64,000 nucleotides of DNA from Dichotomicrobium thermohalophilum (lineage in GTDB: Bacteria > Pseudomonadota > Alphaproteobacteria > Rhizobiales > Rhodomicrobiaceae). Positions 19,105 to 27,010 of the stretch are shown here, piece by piece. The translations under genes were made by a program, and so were the position numbers. Positions within the stretch are counted from its first letter, which is position 1; the number at the start of each line of letters is the position of its first letter. The stretch lies in contig NZ_QXDF01000001.1 in assembly GCF_003550175.1 (NCBI RefSeq), positions 1,016,501 to 1,080,500 of the forward strand, read 5' to 3'. The notes below the pieces were generated by a model. That model had not been told where the DNA came from. It saw only the letters and a program-made list of their open reading frames with translations, and ran no database searches.

Positions 19105-20505
19105 ATGAGGACGATCTTTACCGAGCTGGAGGCGGCGGCGCGGGCCAACCCGCAAAAGCCCGCGCTGATCGAGGGCGAGGCCGCGCTAAGCTTCGGTGAA
19201 TTTCTGGGGCGCGTTCGCGGCGTCGCGGGCGCTTTTCACGGGTTGCCGCCCGGGCCGATTGCGCTGTCGATTGCTTCCCCGAGCAATGCGCTGGTGGCGT
19301 TCTTCGCGGCTGCGGCGGTCGGGCGGCCCGCTTTCGTCCTCGATCCGCACGCGCCTCCCGAGAGGATCGCGCAGGCGCTGGCGCAGGCCGAACCGGCCGC
19401 GCATCTGACCGCGCTGCCGCCACCGGGCGAGCTGGCCGAATTGCCCGAAGTCTCATCAGAGGCAGAATTCTATTGGGGTCTCACCTCCGGCACGACCGCC
19501 GCGCCCAAGATCTTCGCGCGCACGCACCGCTCCTGGCTCGCGACCTTCGAGACCGCTGAAAGCCTGTTCGACTTCGCGCCGGAGGATCGCGTCGCTTTGC
19601 CCGGGAGCTTGAGCCATTCGCTGTTTCTGTTCGGGGCGGTGCATGCGCTGTGCCGGGGGATGCCGGCGATCCTGTGCGCGCCCTTCCGTCCGGCGCGCGT
19701 GGCGCGAGAGTTGGCGGCGCATCGCGCCAACGTTCTTTACGTCGTGCCAGCGATGCTGGATTCGCTGATGAAGAGCCGCGAGACGGCGTGGCGCAAAAGC
19801 TTGCCGCTGATCTTCTCCAGCGGCGCGAAGCTGAGCGACGAGATGCGCGCAGGCGTAGAGACGGCGCTGCCCGGCGTCGATCTGGTCGAGGGTTACGGGT
19901 CTTCGGAAACAAGCTATGTCAGTTATGTCAGCACGCGCGCGCCCGCGCCTCAAGGCTCCGTGGGGCGGCTGTTCCCCGGCGTGGAGGTCGACATCCGCGA
20001 CGCGGAGGGGCAGCGCTGCGCGCCGGGCGAGAGCGGCACGGTCTGGGTGCGCAGCGAAATGATCTTCGCGCGCTATGTGGGCGGGCCGGAAGCGGTCGCC
20101 ACGGGCGGCTGGGTCACAGCGGGCGATGCGGGTGTGCTGGCTGATGGATTCCTCTATCTTAAGGGGCGCGCCAATCGGATCATCAACATCAAGGGGCTGA
20201 AGGTGCACCCGGAGGTGATCGAGCACGCGCTGCTGGCTCACCCGGACGTCGCGGGCGCGGCGGTCGTCGGTCTGGACGACGAAAAGCGCGGGCAGCGGCT
20301 GGCGGCCGTGGTCATACCCTGCGGCGGCAAGGCGGCGCGGGCCTCCCTCAGCGCGCATTGCCGCACGGCTCTGGGCCCGCGTCTGACGCCCCAGGATTTC
20401 TTTGCCGCGGAGGCCCTGCCTCAGACCCGGTCGGGCAAGGTGGCGGTCGATGCTCTTCGGCAAGCCCTGATGCGCGGTGATCCGGCTTATGAGGCGCTGG
20501 AATGA
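19105..20505 (+). CDS. AMP-forming acyl-CoA ligase linked to the biotin transporter
   Basis: The 466-residue protein belongs to the ANL (acyl-adenylating) superfamily. It shows the P-loop motif TSGTTAAPKIFART (about residues 128-141), the A5 motif EGYGSSETS, the hinge region LKGRANRIINIKGLKVHPE and the catalytic lysine motif QTRSGKVAVDAL near the C-terminus. It should activate a carboxylic acid to a CoA thioester. The substrate is not readable. It starts on the base after the bioY stop and overlaps the thiolase-like gene by 4 bases (ATGA). Bacillus subtilis yhfU-yhfT-yhfS has the same triad of BioY homologue, ligase and thiolase, which suggests a role in pimelate or fatty-acid chemistry around biotin. 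Confidence 0.88.
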   Translation: MRTIFTELEAAARANPQKPALIEGEAALSFGEFLGRVRGVAGAFHGLPPGPIALSIASPSNALVAFFAAAAVGRPAFVLDPHAPPERIAQALAQAEPAAHLTALPPPGELAELPEVSSEAEFYWGLTSGTTAAPKIFARTHRSWLATFETAESLFDFAPEDRVALPGSLSHSLFLFGAVHALCRGMPAILCAPFRPARVARELAAHRANVLYVVPAMLDSLMKSRETAWRKSLPLIFSSGAKLSDEMRAGVETALPGVDLVEGYGSSETSYVSYVSTRAPAPQGSVGRLFPGVEVDIRDAEGQRCAPGESGTVWVRSEMIFARYVGGPEAVATGGWVTAGDAGVLADGFLYLKGRANRIINIKGLKVHPEVIEHALLAHPDVAGAAVVGLDDEKRGQRLAAVVIPCGGKAARASLSAHCRTALGPRLTPQDFFAAEALPQTRSGKVAVDALRQALMRGDPAYEALE

Positions 20506-21662
20506 ACCAGCCGATCATCATCGCGGCGCGGCGCACGGCCATCGGCAACGTTGGCGGGATGCATCGCGCGCGGCCCATCGAAACGCTCGGCGCGACGGCG
20601 GTTATGGCTGCGCTGGCCGACAGCGGCCTGGGTGCGGCCGATATCGGTGAGGTCATCATGGGCAACGCGGCGGGCGGCGGCGGCAACCCGGCGCGGCTTA
20701 TCGCGCTCAGCGCGGGCCTGCCCGACACCGTCCCGGCGATCACGGTCGATCGGCAATGCGCCTCCGGGCTGGACGCGATCACTGCGGGTGCGCGGCTGAT
20801 CCAGACCGGCGCCGTCGAGGCGGTCATCGCGGGCGGGGCCGAAAGCCCCTCGACAGCGCCCTGGCGCGTGGAAAAGCCGGCGTCGCTTTATCGCGGCCTG
20901 CCGCGCTTCTTCGGCGAGGCGCAGTTCGCCCCGGGCGCAGCGGGCGACCGGAATATGATCGAAGCGGCGGAGCGCGTGGCACTGGAGCGTGGCATCAGCC
21001 GAGAGATGCAGGACGCGTACGCCCTTGCCAGCCATGAACGCGCTGCGGCTGCTGCGGCCGCCGGGCTCTTCGATGCAGAGATCGTCGCCGCTGACGGCGG
21101 GGCGGAGCGTGACGAAGGGCCGAAGCCCGGTCTGAAGCCCGAGACGCTGGCGCGCGCGGTCCCGTTGCTCCCCGATGGCACCGTCACGGCGGGCAATAGC
21201 TGCCCGGTGAGCGACGGGGCGGCGGCGGTCGTGATGGTCTCGCACAGGCTGCACGCGCGGCTGGGCCACCCGCCAGGGCTGGCGTTCGTGGATTCAGCGG
21301 CGGGCGGCGTCGATCCCCAGCGGCTCGGGTTGGGCGCGATCCCGGCTGTCGAGCGGCTACGCGACGGGCTCGGAGAACGCTGGAATGATCTTGGGGCGAT
21401 AGAGTTCAACGAAGCGTTCGCCTCGCAGGTGCTTGCCACGACGGCCGCACTCGATCTTCCGGTGGATGTAACCAATCCGCATGGCGGCGCAATCGCGCTC
21501 GGCCATCCCTATGGGGCGAGCGGGGCGGTCTTGGTGGTGCGCCTATTCACCCGGATGGCCCGCGAAGGCGTTGGCGGGCTGGGGCTTGCGATGGTGGCGG
21601 CGGCTGGTGGGTTAGGCGTGGCAACCGCGTTTGCGACGGTATGTCTGCCTCAGAAAAAATAA
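20502..21662 (+). CDS. Thiolase-family protein lacking the second catalytic cysteine
   Basis: The 386-residue protein has the thiolase fold. The nucleophile is C86 in VDRQCASGLDAI, NEAFASQ is present, and so is the histidine of GGAIALGHPYGASG. At the C-terminus, where the family has a Cys-x-Gly (LCIGGG), this protein reads AMVAAAGG, so the acid/base cysteine is replaced by Ala366. It may therefore be a modified acyltransferase, a hydrolase or a condensing enzyme unlike a standard biosynthetic thiolase. It is translationally coupled to the upstream ligase and ends the bioMNY-linked operon. The nearest named parallel is B. subtilis yhfS. Confidence 0.87.
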   Translation: MNQPIIIAARRTAIGNVGGMHRARPIETLGATAVMAALADSGLGAADIGEVIMGNAAGGGGNPARLIALSAGLPDTVPAITVDRQCASGLDAITAGARLIQTGAVEAVIAGGAESPSTAPWRVEKPASLYRGLPRFFGEAQFAPGAAGDRNMIEAAERVALERGISREMQDAYALASHERAAAAAAAGLFDAEIVAADGGAERDEGPKPGLKPETLARAVPLLPDGTVTAGNSCPVSDGAAAVVMVSHRLHARLGHPPGLAFVDSAAGGVDPQRLGLGAIPAVERLRDGLGERWNDLGAIEFNEAFASQVLATTAALDLPVDVTNPHGGAIALGHPYGASGAVLVVRLFTRMAREGVGGLGLAMVAAAGGLGVATAFATVCLPQKK

Positions 21663-22073
21663 ATAAGACACTTGTGTTAAAGGCTTTTTCATGCCTCACG
21701 TGACGCCCCACAGGATATTGGCTTGACGTTCGGCGCCACGACTGCGTTAATCTTATAAATAACGCTGATACAAATATTGGCGTTGCGTGCTGAATACATG
21801 CGTTTTCGGGCCCCGCCTGAACACGTGCGTGACCGAGGACGGGCCATGACGTCACGCCCTACGAGATGCCGGCTGCCGTTGCGAAAAGACGGTGGGCCAG
21901 CACCGCTGCTTCACGCTTGCCAATCTGCCGATGCGCTGCGACGGAGGCTTGGCACGCCATTTGCCGCGCGTTAACGCGTTATCCGACCAAAATTGTATAC
22001 GCATTGAAGATACCGCGCCTTATCAACGCACAGGACGGGCCGTTTGAACGCATTTGGTGAATCGGGGTCGGGA
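21663..22073. other. 411-bp intergenic region after the biotin cluster
   Basis: The stretch is markedly A+T-richer than its surroundings between about 21655 and 21800 and contains no convincing gene. TTATAAATAA at 21753-21762 differs at one position from the BioR operator consensus TTATMKATAA, but it lies downstream of the biotin genes, so I do not call it a site. TTGACG at 21723-21728 may be a -35 box for the RimB-RimK gene, but the -10 is unclear. Within 21663-21700 there is no clear intrinsic terminator. Confidence 0.5.
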
Positions 22074-23468
22074 ATGGAAAATCTGGCGATCGGCTGGCGC
22101 GAATGGGCCGCCCTGCCCAAGCTGGGTCTGCCGGCGATAAAGGCGAAAATCGACACGGGCGCGCGCACCTCGGCGCTGCACGCATTCAGGGTGGAGACCT
22201 TCGGGCCGGAGGACAATCCTCGGGTGCGCTTCTGGGTGCATCCGGTCGAAGGTCGTGACGACATTGAGGTGAAGTGTACGGCAAAGGTGCTGGACCGCCG
22301 GCAGGTAGTCAGCTCCAACGGGGTGTCCGAACTGCGCTACATCATCCGCACGCCGATCCGCATCGGTGACCGCGAGTGGCCTATCGAGATCTCACTGTGT
22401 AATCGGGAGACGATGACCCACCGGATGTTGATCGGGCGGACTGCACTGGAGTCGATCGAGGCGGTCATCAAGCCGTGGGGCGAGTTCTATCAGGGACATC
22501 TGGACTACAAGGTCTATGACACGGTCGCCCGCCAGCCGGTCGAGCATCGCCCTCTGCGGATCGCGCTCCTGACGATGGAGCCAAACAATTACTCCAATCG
22601 CCGCTTGATGGCGGCGGGTGAGGCCCGGGAGCACGTGATCGAGCCGCTGGAGACGCTGGGCTGCTATATCAACATCAACCGGATTGCCTCGGCGGTCCAT
22701 TATCGCGGCAAGGCGCTGCAGGAGTTCGACGCAGTGATCCCGCGGATCGGCTCGGGCATCACCGAATACGGCACAGCGCTGGTGCGCCAGTTCGAACTGA
22801 CCAAGGCGTTCTGCCTCAACTCGGGGCGCGCGATCAGCAACGCCCGGAACAAGCTGCTGGCGCATCAGATCATGGCCGAGAACCAGCTTCCGATGCCGAT
22901 CACCGCCTTCGCAAGCTCGCCGCACAGCACAGACGACCTGATCGACATGGTGGGCGGGCCGCCGCTGGTCATCAAGCTGCTGCAAAGCACGCAAGGTCGC
23001 GGCGTGGTGCTGGCCGACACGCGCAAGGCGGCCAGCTCGATCATTGACGCTTTCCGCAATGCCGAAGCGAACTTCCTCGTCCAGCAATTCGTCGCAGACG
23101 CGGCCGGGCAGGATATCCGCTGCATTGTCCTGGCCGACAAGGTCATTGCCGCCATGCGGCGTGTCTCCGGGACTGGCGATTTCCGCTCGAACCTGCATTC
23201 GGGTGGCTCGGCCATGCCGGTAAAGATTTCCAGCGAGGAGCGCCGGGTTGCGGTGAAGGCGGCCAAGAAGATGGGACTGAAATTCGCCGGAGTGGATCTG
23301 TTGCGCTCAAAGAACGGGCCGCTGATCCTGGAAGTGAATTCAAGCCCTGGGCTTCAGGGCATCGAGTCTGTGGTCGGCGAAACGATCGCGGAGGCGGTGA
23401 TAAAATATATCGAGCAGAACACTTTCCATCAGCGACCCAAGATCAAGAAGAAGAGCGCTGCCGCATAG
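22074..23468 (+). CDS. RimB-RimK fusion: retropepsin-like protease domain plus ATP-grasp glutamate ligase
   Basis: This is one 464-residue protein with two domains. Residues about 5-140 match the RimB/ATP-dependent zinc protease family (retropepsin-like), with the catalytic-type D27-T-G-A in AKIDTGARTSALHA and later LIGRTALESI. Residues about 170-455 are a RimK-type ATP-grasp ligase with RIGSGITEYG, LLQSTQGRGVVLAD, VQQFVADAAGQDIRCIVL and FAGVDLLRSKNGPLILEVNSSPGLQGIE. In Pseudomonas separate RimK and RimB add and trim glutamate tails on ribosomal protein S6. The C-terminus is very basic (KIKKKSAAA). ATG 22074 is preferred over a TTG 30 bases upstream. Confidence 0.88.
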   Translation: MENLAIGWREWAALPKLGLPAIKAKIDTGARTSALHAFRVETFGPEDNPRVRFWVHPVEGRDDIEVKCTAKVLDRRQVVSSNGVSELRYIIRTPIRIGDREWPIEISLCNRETMTHRMLIGRTALESIEAVIKPWGEFYQGHLDYKVYDTVARQPVEHRPLRIALLTMEPNNYSNRRLMAAGEAREHVIEPLETLGCYININRIASAVHYRGKALQEFDAVIPRIGSGITEYGTALVRQFELTKAFCLNSGRAISNARNKLLAHQIMAENQLPMPITAFASSPHSTDDLIDMVGGPPLVIKLLQSTQGRGVVLADTRKAASSIIDAFRNAEANFLVQQFVADAAGQDIRCIVLADKVIAAMRRVSGTGDFRSNLHSGGSAMPVKISSEERRVAVKAAKKMGLKFAGVDLLRSKNGPLILEVNSSPGLQGIESVVGETIAEAVIKYIEQNTFHQRPKIKKKSAAA

Positions 23469-23477
23469 GCGACTTGC

Positions 23478-23505
23478 CGGGCGGGTGATGTCCGGCCCGT
23501 TTTTT
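23478..23505 (+). terminator. Intrinsic terminator after the RimB-RimK gene
   Basis: CGGGC (23478-23482) pairs with GCCCG (23495-23499), and further G/C pairing is possible inside. A run of six T follows directly (23500-23505), ten bases after the stop codon. It separates this gene from the convergent DUF21/CBS gene. Confidence 0.7.
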
Positions 23506-23581
23506 CGCAGAGGCGGACGCCCGGCGCAGCCCCCTCCGAGTTGCCGGTCATGCCTGGCCGTAACGTGATCGAGGCAGGGGC

Positions 23582-24862
23582 CTAGGCCTCCCGCAGCCTG
23601 GCCGTCTTGACTGGCGAGATGCGCAGCTGCGTGATCCGATTGCGCTGGCGCTTGATGATTTCGAAGCGGAAGCCGTGGAACCGGAAAACCTGCCCTTCGT
23701 CCGGGATCGTCTCGGCCTCGTGGATGACGAGCCCGGCGATCGTGGTCGCCTCCTCGTCGGGCAACTCCCAGTCGCGCAGGCGGTTCAGGTCACGGATCGG
23801 CACGGTGCCATCCACGATGAGGCTGCCGTCCGGCTGAGGGCGGATGCCGGTGACGGTGACGTCCAGCTCATCAGAGATCTCGCCGACGATTTCCTCAAGG
23901 ATGTCCTCCAGCGTGACAAGCCCCATGACCTCGCCGAATTCATCGACCACGAGCGCGAAATGCGCCTTCTTGCGCAGGAAGGCGTTGAGCTGATCCTTCA
24001 GGCTCGTGGTCTCGGGAACGAACCACGGCTCGGCGGCGACGGACAGGATGTCAATCCTGCTCATGTCGCCCTGCGCCTGCTGCACCGCGCGCAACAAAGC
24101 TTTGGCGTGGACAATGCCAACAATGTTGTCCAGATCGTCCTGCCAGATCGGAAGGCGCGTGTGGGGGCTGTGGAGCACGTTTTCGACAAGCTGTTCGGGC
24201 GGTTCGTCGGCGTTGATGGTTTCCATCTTTGTGCGATGGACCATGATGTCGGAGACCGTCAGGTCGGGCAGGTCGAGCACCCCGCCCAGCATGTCGCGAT
24301 CGAACTTCACCACGCGCCCTGCGCGATGATGCAGGTCGATCGCGCCGCGTATCTCCTGGCGCGGCGAGAAATGGTCCTCGGCCTGATGCCGGGTGATGAA
24401 GGTCAGCATCCGCGAGACGAGGACCTGTACGCCCGCGGTGACCGGCGAGAAAAGCCGGACTACCACCGTCAGGATCGGCGCAGTGGCGAGCGCAAATCGG
24501 TCCGGGTTCCCGATCGCGTAGGTCTTCGGCATAACTTCCGCGAAAATCACCACCAGCGCCGTCATGACGAGAGTCGCATAGGCCACGCCCGCCTGGCCGA
24601 AAAGCTGCAGGAACAGGCTGGTGGCCAGCGCGGAGCCGAGAATATTGACGAGGTTGTTGCCGAGTAGGATCGCGCCGAGGAACCGCTCGCGCCGCTCCAC
24701 GAGCTGGTTGACCGCCTTTGCCCGCTTGTCGCCCTCCTTCTCCAAGGCATGCATCCGCCCGCGCGAGGTGGCGGTCAGCGCGGTTTCCGAGCCGGAAAAG
24801 AAACCCGACAGGAACAGCAATCCGATGATCGCAGCAGTTGTCAGCAATAGCCCGAGCGTCAT
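23582..24862 (-). CDS. DUF21/CBS-pair/CorC_HlyC membrane protein (CNNM/MpfA-like)
   Basis: The 426-residue protein has an N-terminal CNNM/DUF21 membrane domain (about residues 1-180, LFLSGFFSGSETALTATSRGRMH), a CBS pair (about 200-330: SDIMVHRTKMETI and FALVVDEFGEVMGLVTLEDILEEIVGEI) and a C-terminal CorC_HlyC transporter-associated domain. Members of this family are linked to magnesium efflux and ion homeostasis; older names include hemolysin-like. ATG 24862 overlaps the aroB stop (ATGA), so it is translationally coupled to aroB. An alternative ATG 12 bases upstream has a poorer ribosome spacing. Confidence 0.9.
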   Translation of the reverse strand: MTLGLLLTTAAIIGLLFLSGFFSGSETALTATSRGRMHALEKEGDKRAKAVNQLVERRERFLGAILLGNNLVNILGSALATSLFLQLFGQAGVAYATLVMTALVVIFAEVMPKTYAIGNPDRFALATAPILTVVVRLFSPVTAGVQVLVSRMLTFITRHQAEDHFSPRQEIRGAIDLHHRAGRVVKFDRDMLGGVLDLPDLTVSDIMVHRTKMETINADEPPEQLVENVLHSPHTRLPIWQDDLDNIVGIVHAKALLRAVQQAQGDMSRIDILSVAAEPWFVPETTSLKDQLNAFLRKKAHFALVVDEFGEVMGLVTLEDILEEIVGEISDELDVTVTGIRPQPDGSLIVDGTVPIRDLNRLRDWELPDEEATTIAGLVIHEAETIPDEGQVFRFHGFRFEIIKRQRNRITQLRISPVKTARLREA

Positions 24863-26019
24863 GGTCCCCGGCATTCCTCCGACAGCAGGCGCTTCAGATC
24901 GTCGATGGCGACGTCGCGGGTTATGAACGCGTCGCCGATGTCGCGCACGAGAATGAAGGTCAGCCGGCCGCCCGTGACCTTCTTGTCCTGCATCATGTGG
25001 GTGATGAGTTCGGCCGGCTCCGGAATCCCGCGACCGCAAGCCCCGAGTTCGCCGATGGCGACTGGCAGGCCGACCGCGCGCAGATGCGCCGTGACACGCT
25101 CGTGCCGGCCGGGCGGGCATAGGCCGAGCTGTTCCGAAAGCTTGAAGGCCAGCCCCACACCGATCGCGACCGCCTCGCCGTGGAGCAGGTCACCGGAATA
25201 GCCGGCCCAGGCTTCCAGCGCATGGCCAAAGGTATGGCCAAGATTGAGGAGGGCGCGTTTGCCGGATTCGCGCTCATCTTCCGCAACGATATCCGACTTC
25301 ATCTGGCAGCTTTTCTCGATGGCGTAGGCGCGTGCCTCGGCATCGCCGCGCAGGAGCGCGAGGCCGTTTTCCTCCAGCCAGGCGAAGAACTGCGCGTCCC
25401 CCAAAAGGCCGTATTTGACGATCTCGGCATAGCCGGCGCGCAGTTCGCGGGCGGGCAGCGTGTCGAGCGTGTCGGTGTCGGCGATGACCAGCCGCGGCTG
25501 ATGGAACGTGCCGATCAGGTTCTTGCCCTGCGGCGTGTTGATGCCGGTCTTGCCGCCGACCGAGCTGTCAACCTGTGCCAGCAGCGTCGTCGGCACCTGC
25601 ACGAGCGCCACTCCCCGGCGGAGGATGCTCGCGGCAAAGCCCGCCAGATCGCCGATCACGCCGCCACCCAGTGCGATGACCGCATCGCCGCGCTCGATCC
25701 CACGCATGAGCAGCGCTTCGCAGAGCGGCGCGAGTTGCTCGAAGCTCTTGCTGGACTCCCCGGCCGGCACCACGACCGGGTCGACCGCCAGCCGTGCTTC
25801 CGACAGGTTGGCCTGCAGCGCCTCCAGGTGCAGGCGCGCAACCGTGGCGTCCGTGACTACCGCGCACCGCTGCCAGTCGCCGGCGACCCGGACCATTTCC
25901 GCAGCGCGGCCGAGCAACCCCGCGCCTATATGGATGGGATAGCTGCGCTGGTCGAGCGCAACTGTGACTGTGCGGCTGTTGCCGCCGGGCGCGTCGGGAA
26001 CGGGCGTGGCTTGGCTCAT
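24859..26019 (-). CDS. aroB: 3-dehydroquinate synthase
   Basis: AroB closes DAHP to 3-dehydroquinate, the second step of the shikimate pathway, using NAD and a divalent metal. The 386-residue product shows VTDATVARLHLEAL, the NAD-site ALGGGVIGDLAGFAASILRRGV, VPTTLLAQVDSSVGGKTGIN, and the metal ligands in E-IVKYGLLGD, NLGHTFGHALE and HGEAVAIGVG. About 15 extra N-terminal residues precede the domain. It is 19 bases downstream of aroK, and its stop overlaps the next gene. Confidence 0.97.
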   Translation of the reverse strand: MSQATPVPDAPGGNSRTVTVALDQRSYPIHIGAGLLGRAAEMVRVAGDWQRCAVVTDATVARLHLEALQANLSEARLAVDPVVVPAGESSKSFEQLAPLCEALLMRGIERGDAVIALGGGVIGDLAGFAASILRRGVALVQVPTTLLAQVDSSVGGKTGINTPQGKNLIGTFHQPRLVIADTDTLDTLPARELRAGYAEIVKYGLLGDAQFFAWLEENGLALLRGDAEARAYAIEKSCQMKSDIVAEDERESGKRALLNLGHTFGHALEAWAGYSGDLLHGEAVAIGVGLAFKLSEQLGLCPPGRHERVTAHLRAVGLPVAIGELGACGRGIPEPAELITHMMQDKKVTGGRLTFILVRDIGDAFITRDVAIDDLKRLLSEECRGP

Positions 26020-26038
26020 CTGTTTTCAGACATTGGTA

Positions 26039-26677
26039 TTATTGGCCGGGGGCTGCATCATCCGTGCTGTCGGCGTCATGGGGCAGCAGGCGCGCGGCAA
26101 TCGCATCGACGATCTCCTCCACGATGATTTCGTGGGGCACGTTGCGACTTTCAATCGTGATGTCCGCGCCGGCATAGACCGGGTAGCGCTCGCCCATGAG
26201 TCGCTGCATGATTTCACGGGGGTCACCGGCCTTGAGCAGCGGCCGCGTGTCGCGGCGGGACACGCGCTCCATCAGCACGTCCAGATCGGCCTTGAGCCAG
26301 ATCGACAGGCCTTTGTCGGAGATTTCGGCACGCGTTTCCGCATTCATGTAGGCACCGCCGCCTGTGGCCAGAACGATCGGCCCTTCGCTGAGAAGCCGCG
26401 CGATAACGCGACGTTCACCGTCGCGGAAATAGGCTTCCCCATGGTCCGCGAAAATCTCGTTAATGGTCTTGCCGGCCGCCGCCTCGATCTCCTTGTCGGC
26501 GTCGACGAAACGGAGACCGAGCCGCTTGCCGAGCCGCCGGCCGATCGCGCTCTTGCCTGCGCCCATCAGGCCGATCAGTACCAGGCTGCGCGACCCGAGC
26601 GCGTCGTGGATGCGCCGGGCGGTCTTGTCCTGCGGCAATTTCGCGGACCGATCGGATTCGTTGGACTTGGCGGACAT
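26039..26677 (-). CDS. aroK: Shikimate kinase
   Basis: AroK phosphorylates shikimate at the 3-OH, feeding chorismate synthesis. The 212-residue protein has Walker A GLMGAGKS (about residues 36-43), the shikimate-binding DADKEIE (D near residue 59) and FRDGERRVIARL, the ATGGGAYM turn and the lid RRDTRPLLK. A 30-residue polar N-terminal extension precedes the kinase. ATG 26677 is chosen because the earlier in-frame start lies in the promoter-proximal region without a ribosome site. aroB follows in the same operon. Confidence 0.95.
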   Translation of the reverse strand: MSAKSNESDRSAKLPQDKTARRIHDALGSRSLVLIGLMGAGKSAIGRRLGKRLGLRFVDADKEIEAAAGKTINEIFADHGEAYFRDGERRVIARLLSEGPIVLATGGGAYMNAETRAEISDKGLSIWLKADLDVLMERVSRRDTRPLLKAGDPREIMQRLMGERYPVYAGADITIESRNVPHEIIVEEIVDAIAARLLPHDADSTDDAAPGQ

Positions 26678-26774
26678 GACTGATCGAAAATCACACGAAA
26701 TGGCGACCAATCGCTTGGCCGCAGCGAACGGTTCCATAACTGCGCGCGCATGGCAATTTTTTTCAGTCCAACGC

Positions 26775-26780
26775 TTGACA
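26775..26780 (+). promoter_or_regulatory. Perfect -35 hexamer in the aroK/small-protein divergent spacer
   Basis: TTGACA stands alone in the 164-bp spacer. The first -10-like hexamer (CATAAA at 26803-26808) is 22 bases away, which is too far for a normal sigma-70 promoter. It is listed as a possible part of the promoter for the downstream small protein and xerD. Confidence 0.25.
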
Positions 26781-26841
26781 AATCAGACACGACCGGGCCA
26801 GCCATAAACGCGCCCGTGCCGGGCATGATCGGGGGATCGGG

Positions 26842-26982
26842 ATGCCGACTCTTTTCAGGTTCCTGTTTATTGTCGGATTGATCGTTGCCTTGTTCTATGG
26901 CGCAATGTATGCTTTGCCGCAATATTTCCCGCCCGATCAAAAAGAAATCACCAAGCCGGTCCGCAATATCGAGCTGAAATAG
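26842..26982 (+). CDS. 46-residue single-pass membrane peptide upstream of xerD
   Basis: A complete short gene runs from ATG 26842 to TAG 26982 with GGGGGATCGG just upstream. The product starts MPTLFRFLFIVGLIVALFY, a transmembrane helix of about 20 residues, and continues with a short polar tail (PPDQKEITKPVRNIELK). Codon use and helix quality are those of a real gene, and its place between aroK and xerD resembles rhizobial genomes, where a similar small protein is present. No function is known to me. Its stop lies 28 bases before the xerD ATG. Confidence 0.7.
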   Translation: MPTLFRFLFIVGLIVALFYGAMYALPQYFPPDQKEITKPVRNIELK

Positions 26983-27010
26983 GTCTGCTGTCGATTGTTG
27001 CGCGCCGGTG

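Noticed and set aside
21753-21762. BioR-like sequence TTATAAATAA
   Set aside because: It differs from the consensus at one position, is downstream rather than upstream of the biotin genes, and such A+T decamers arise by chance in this A+T-rich spacer.
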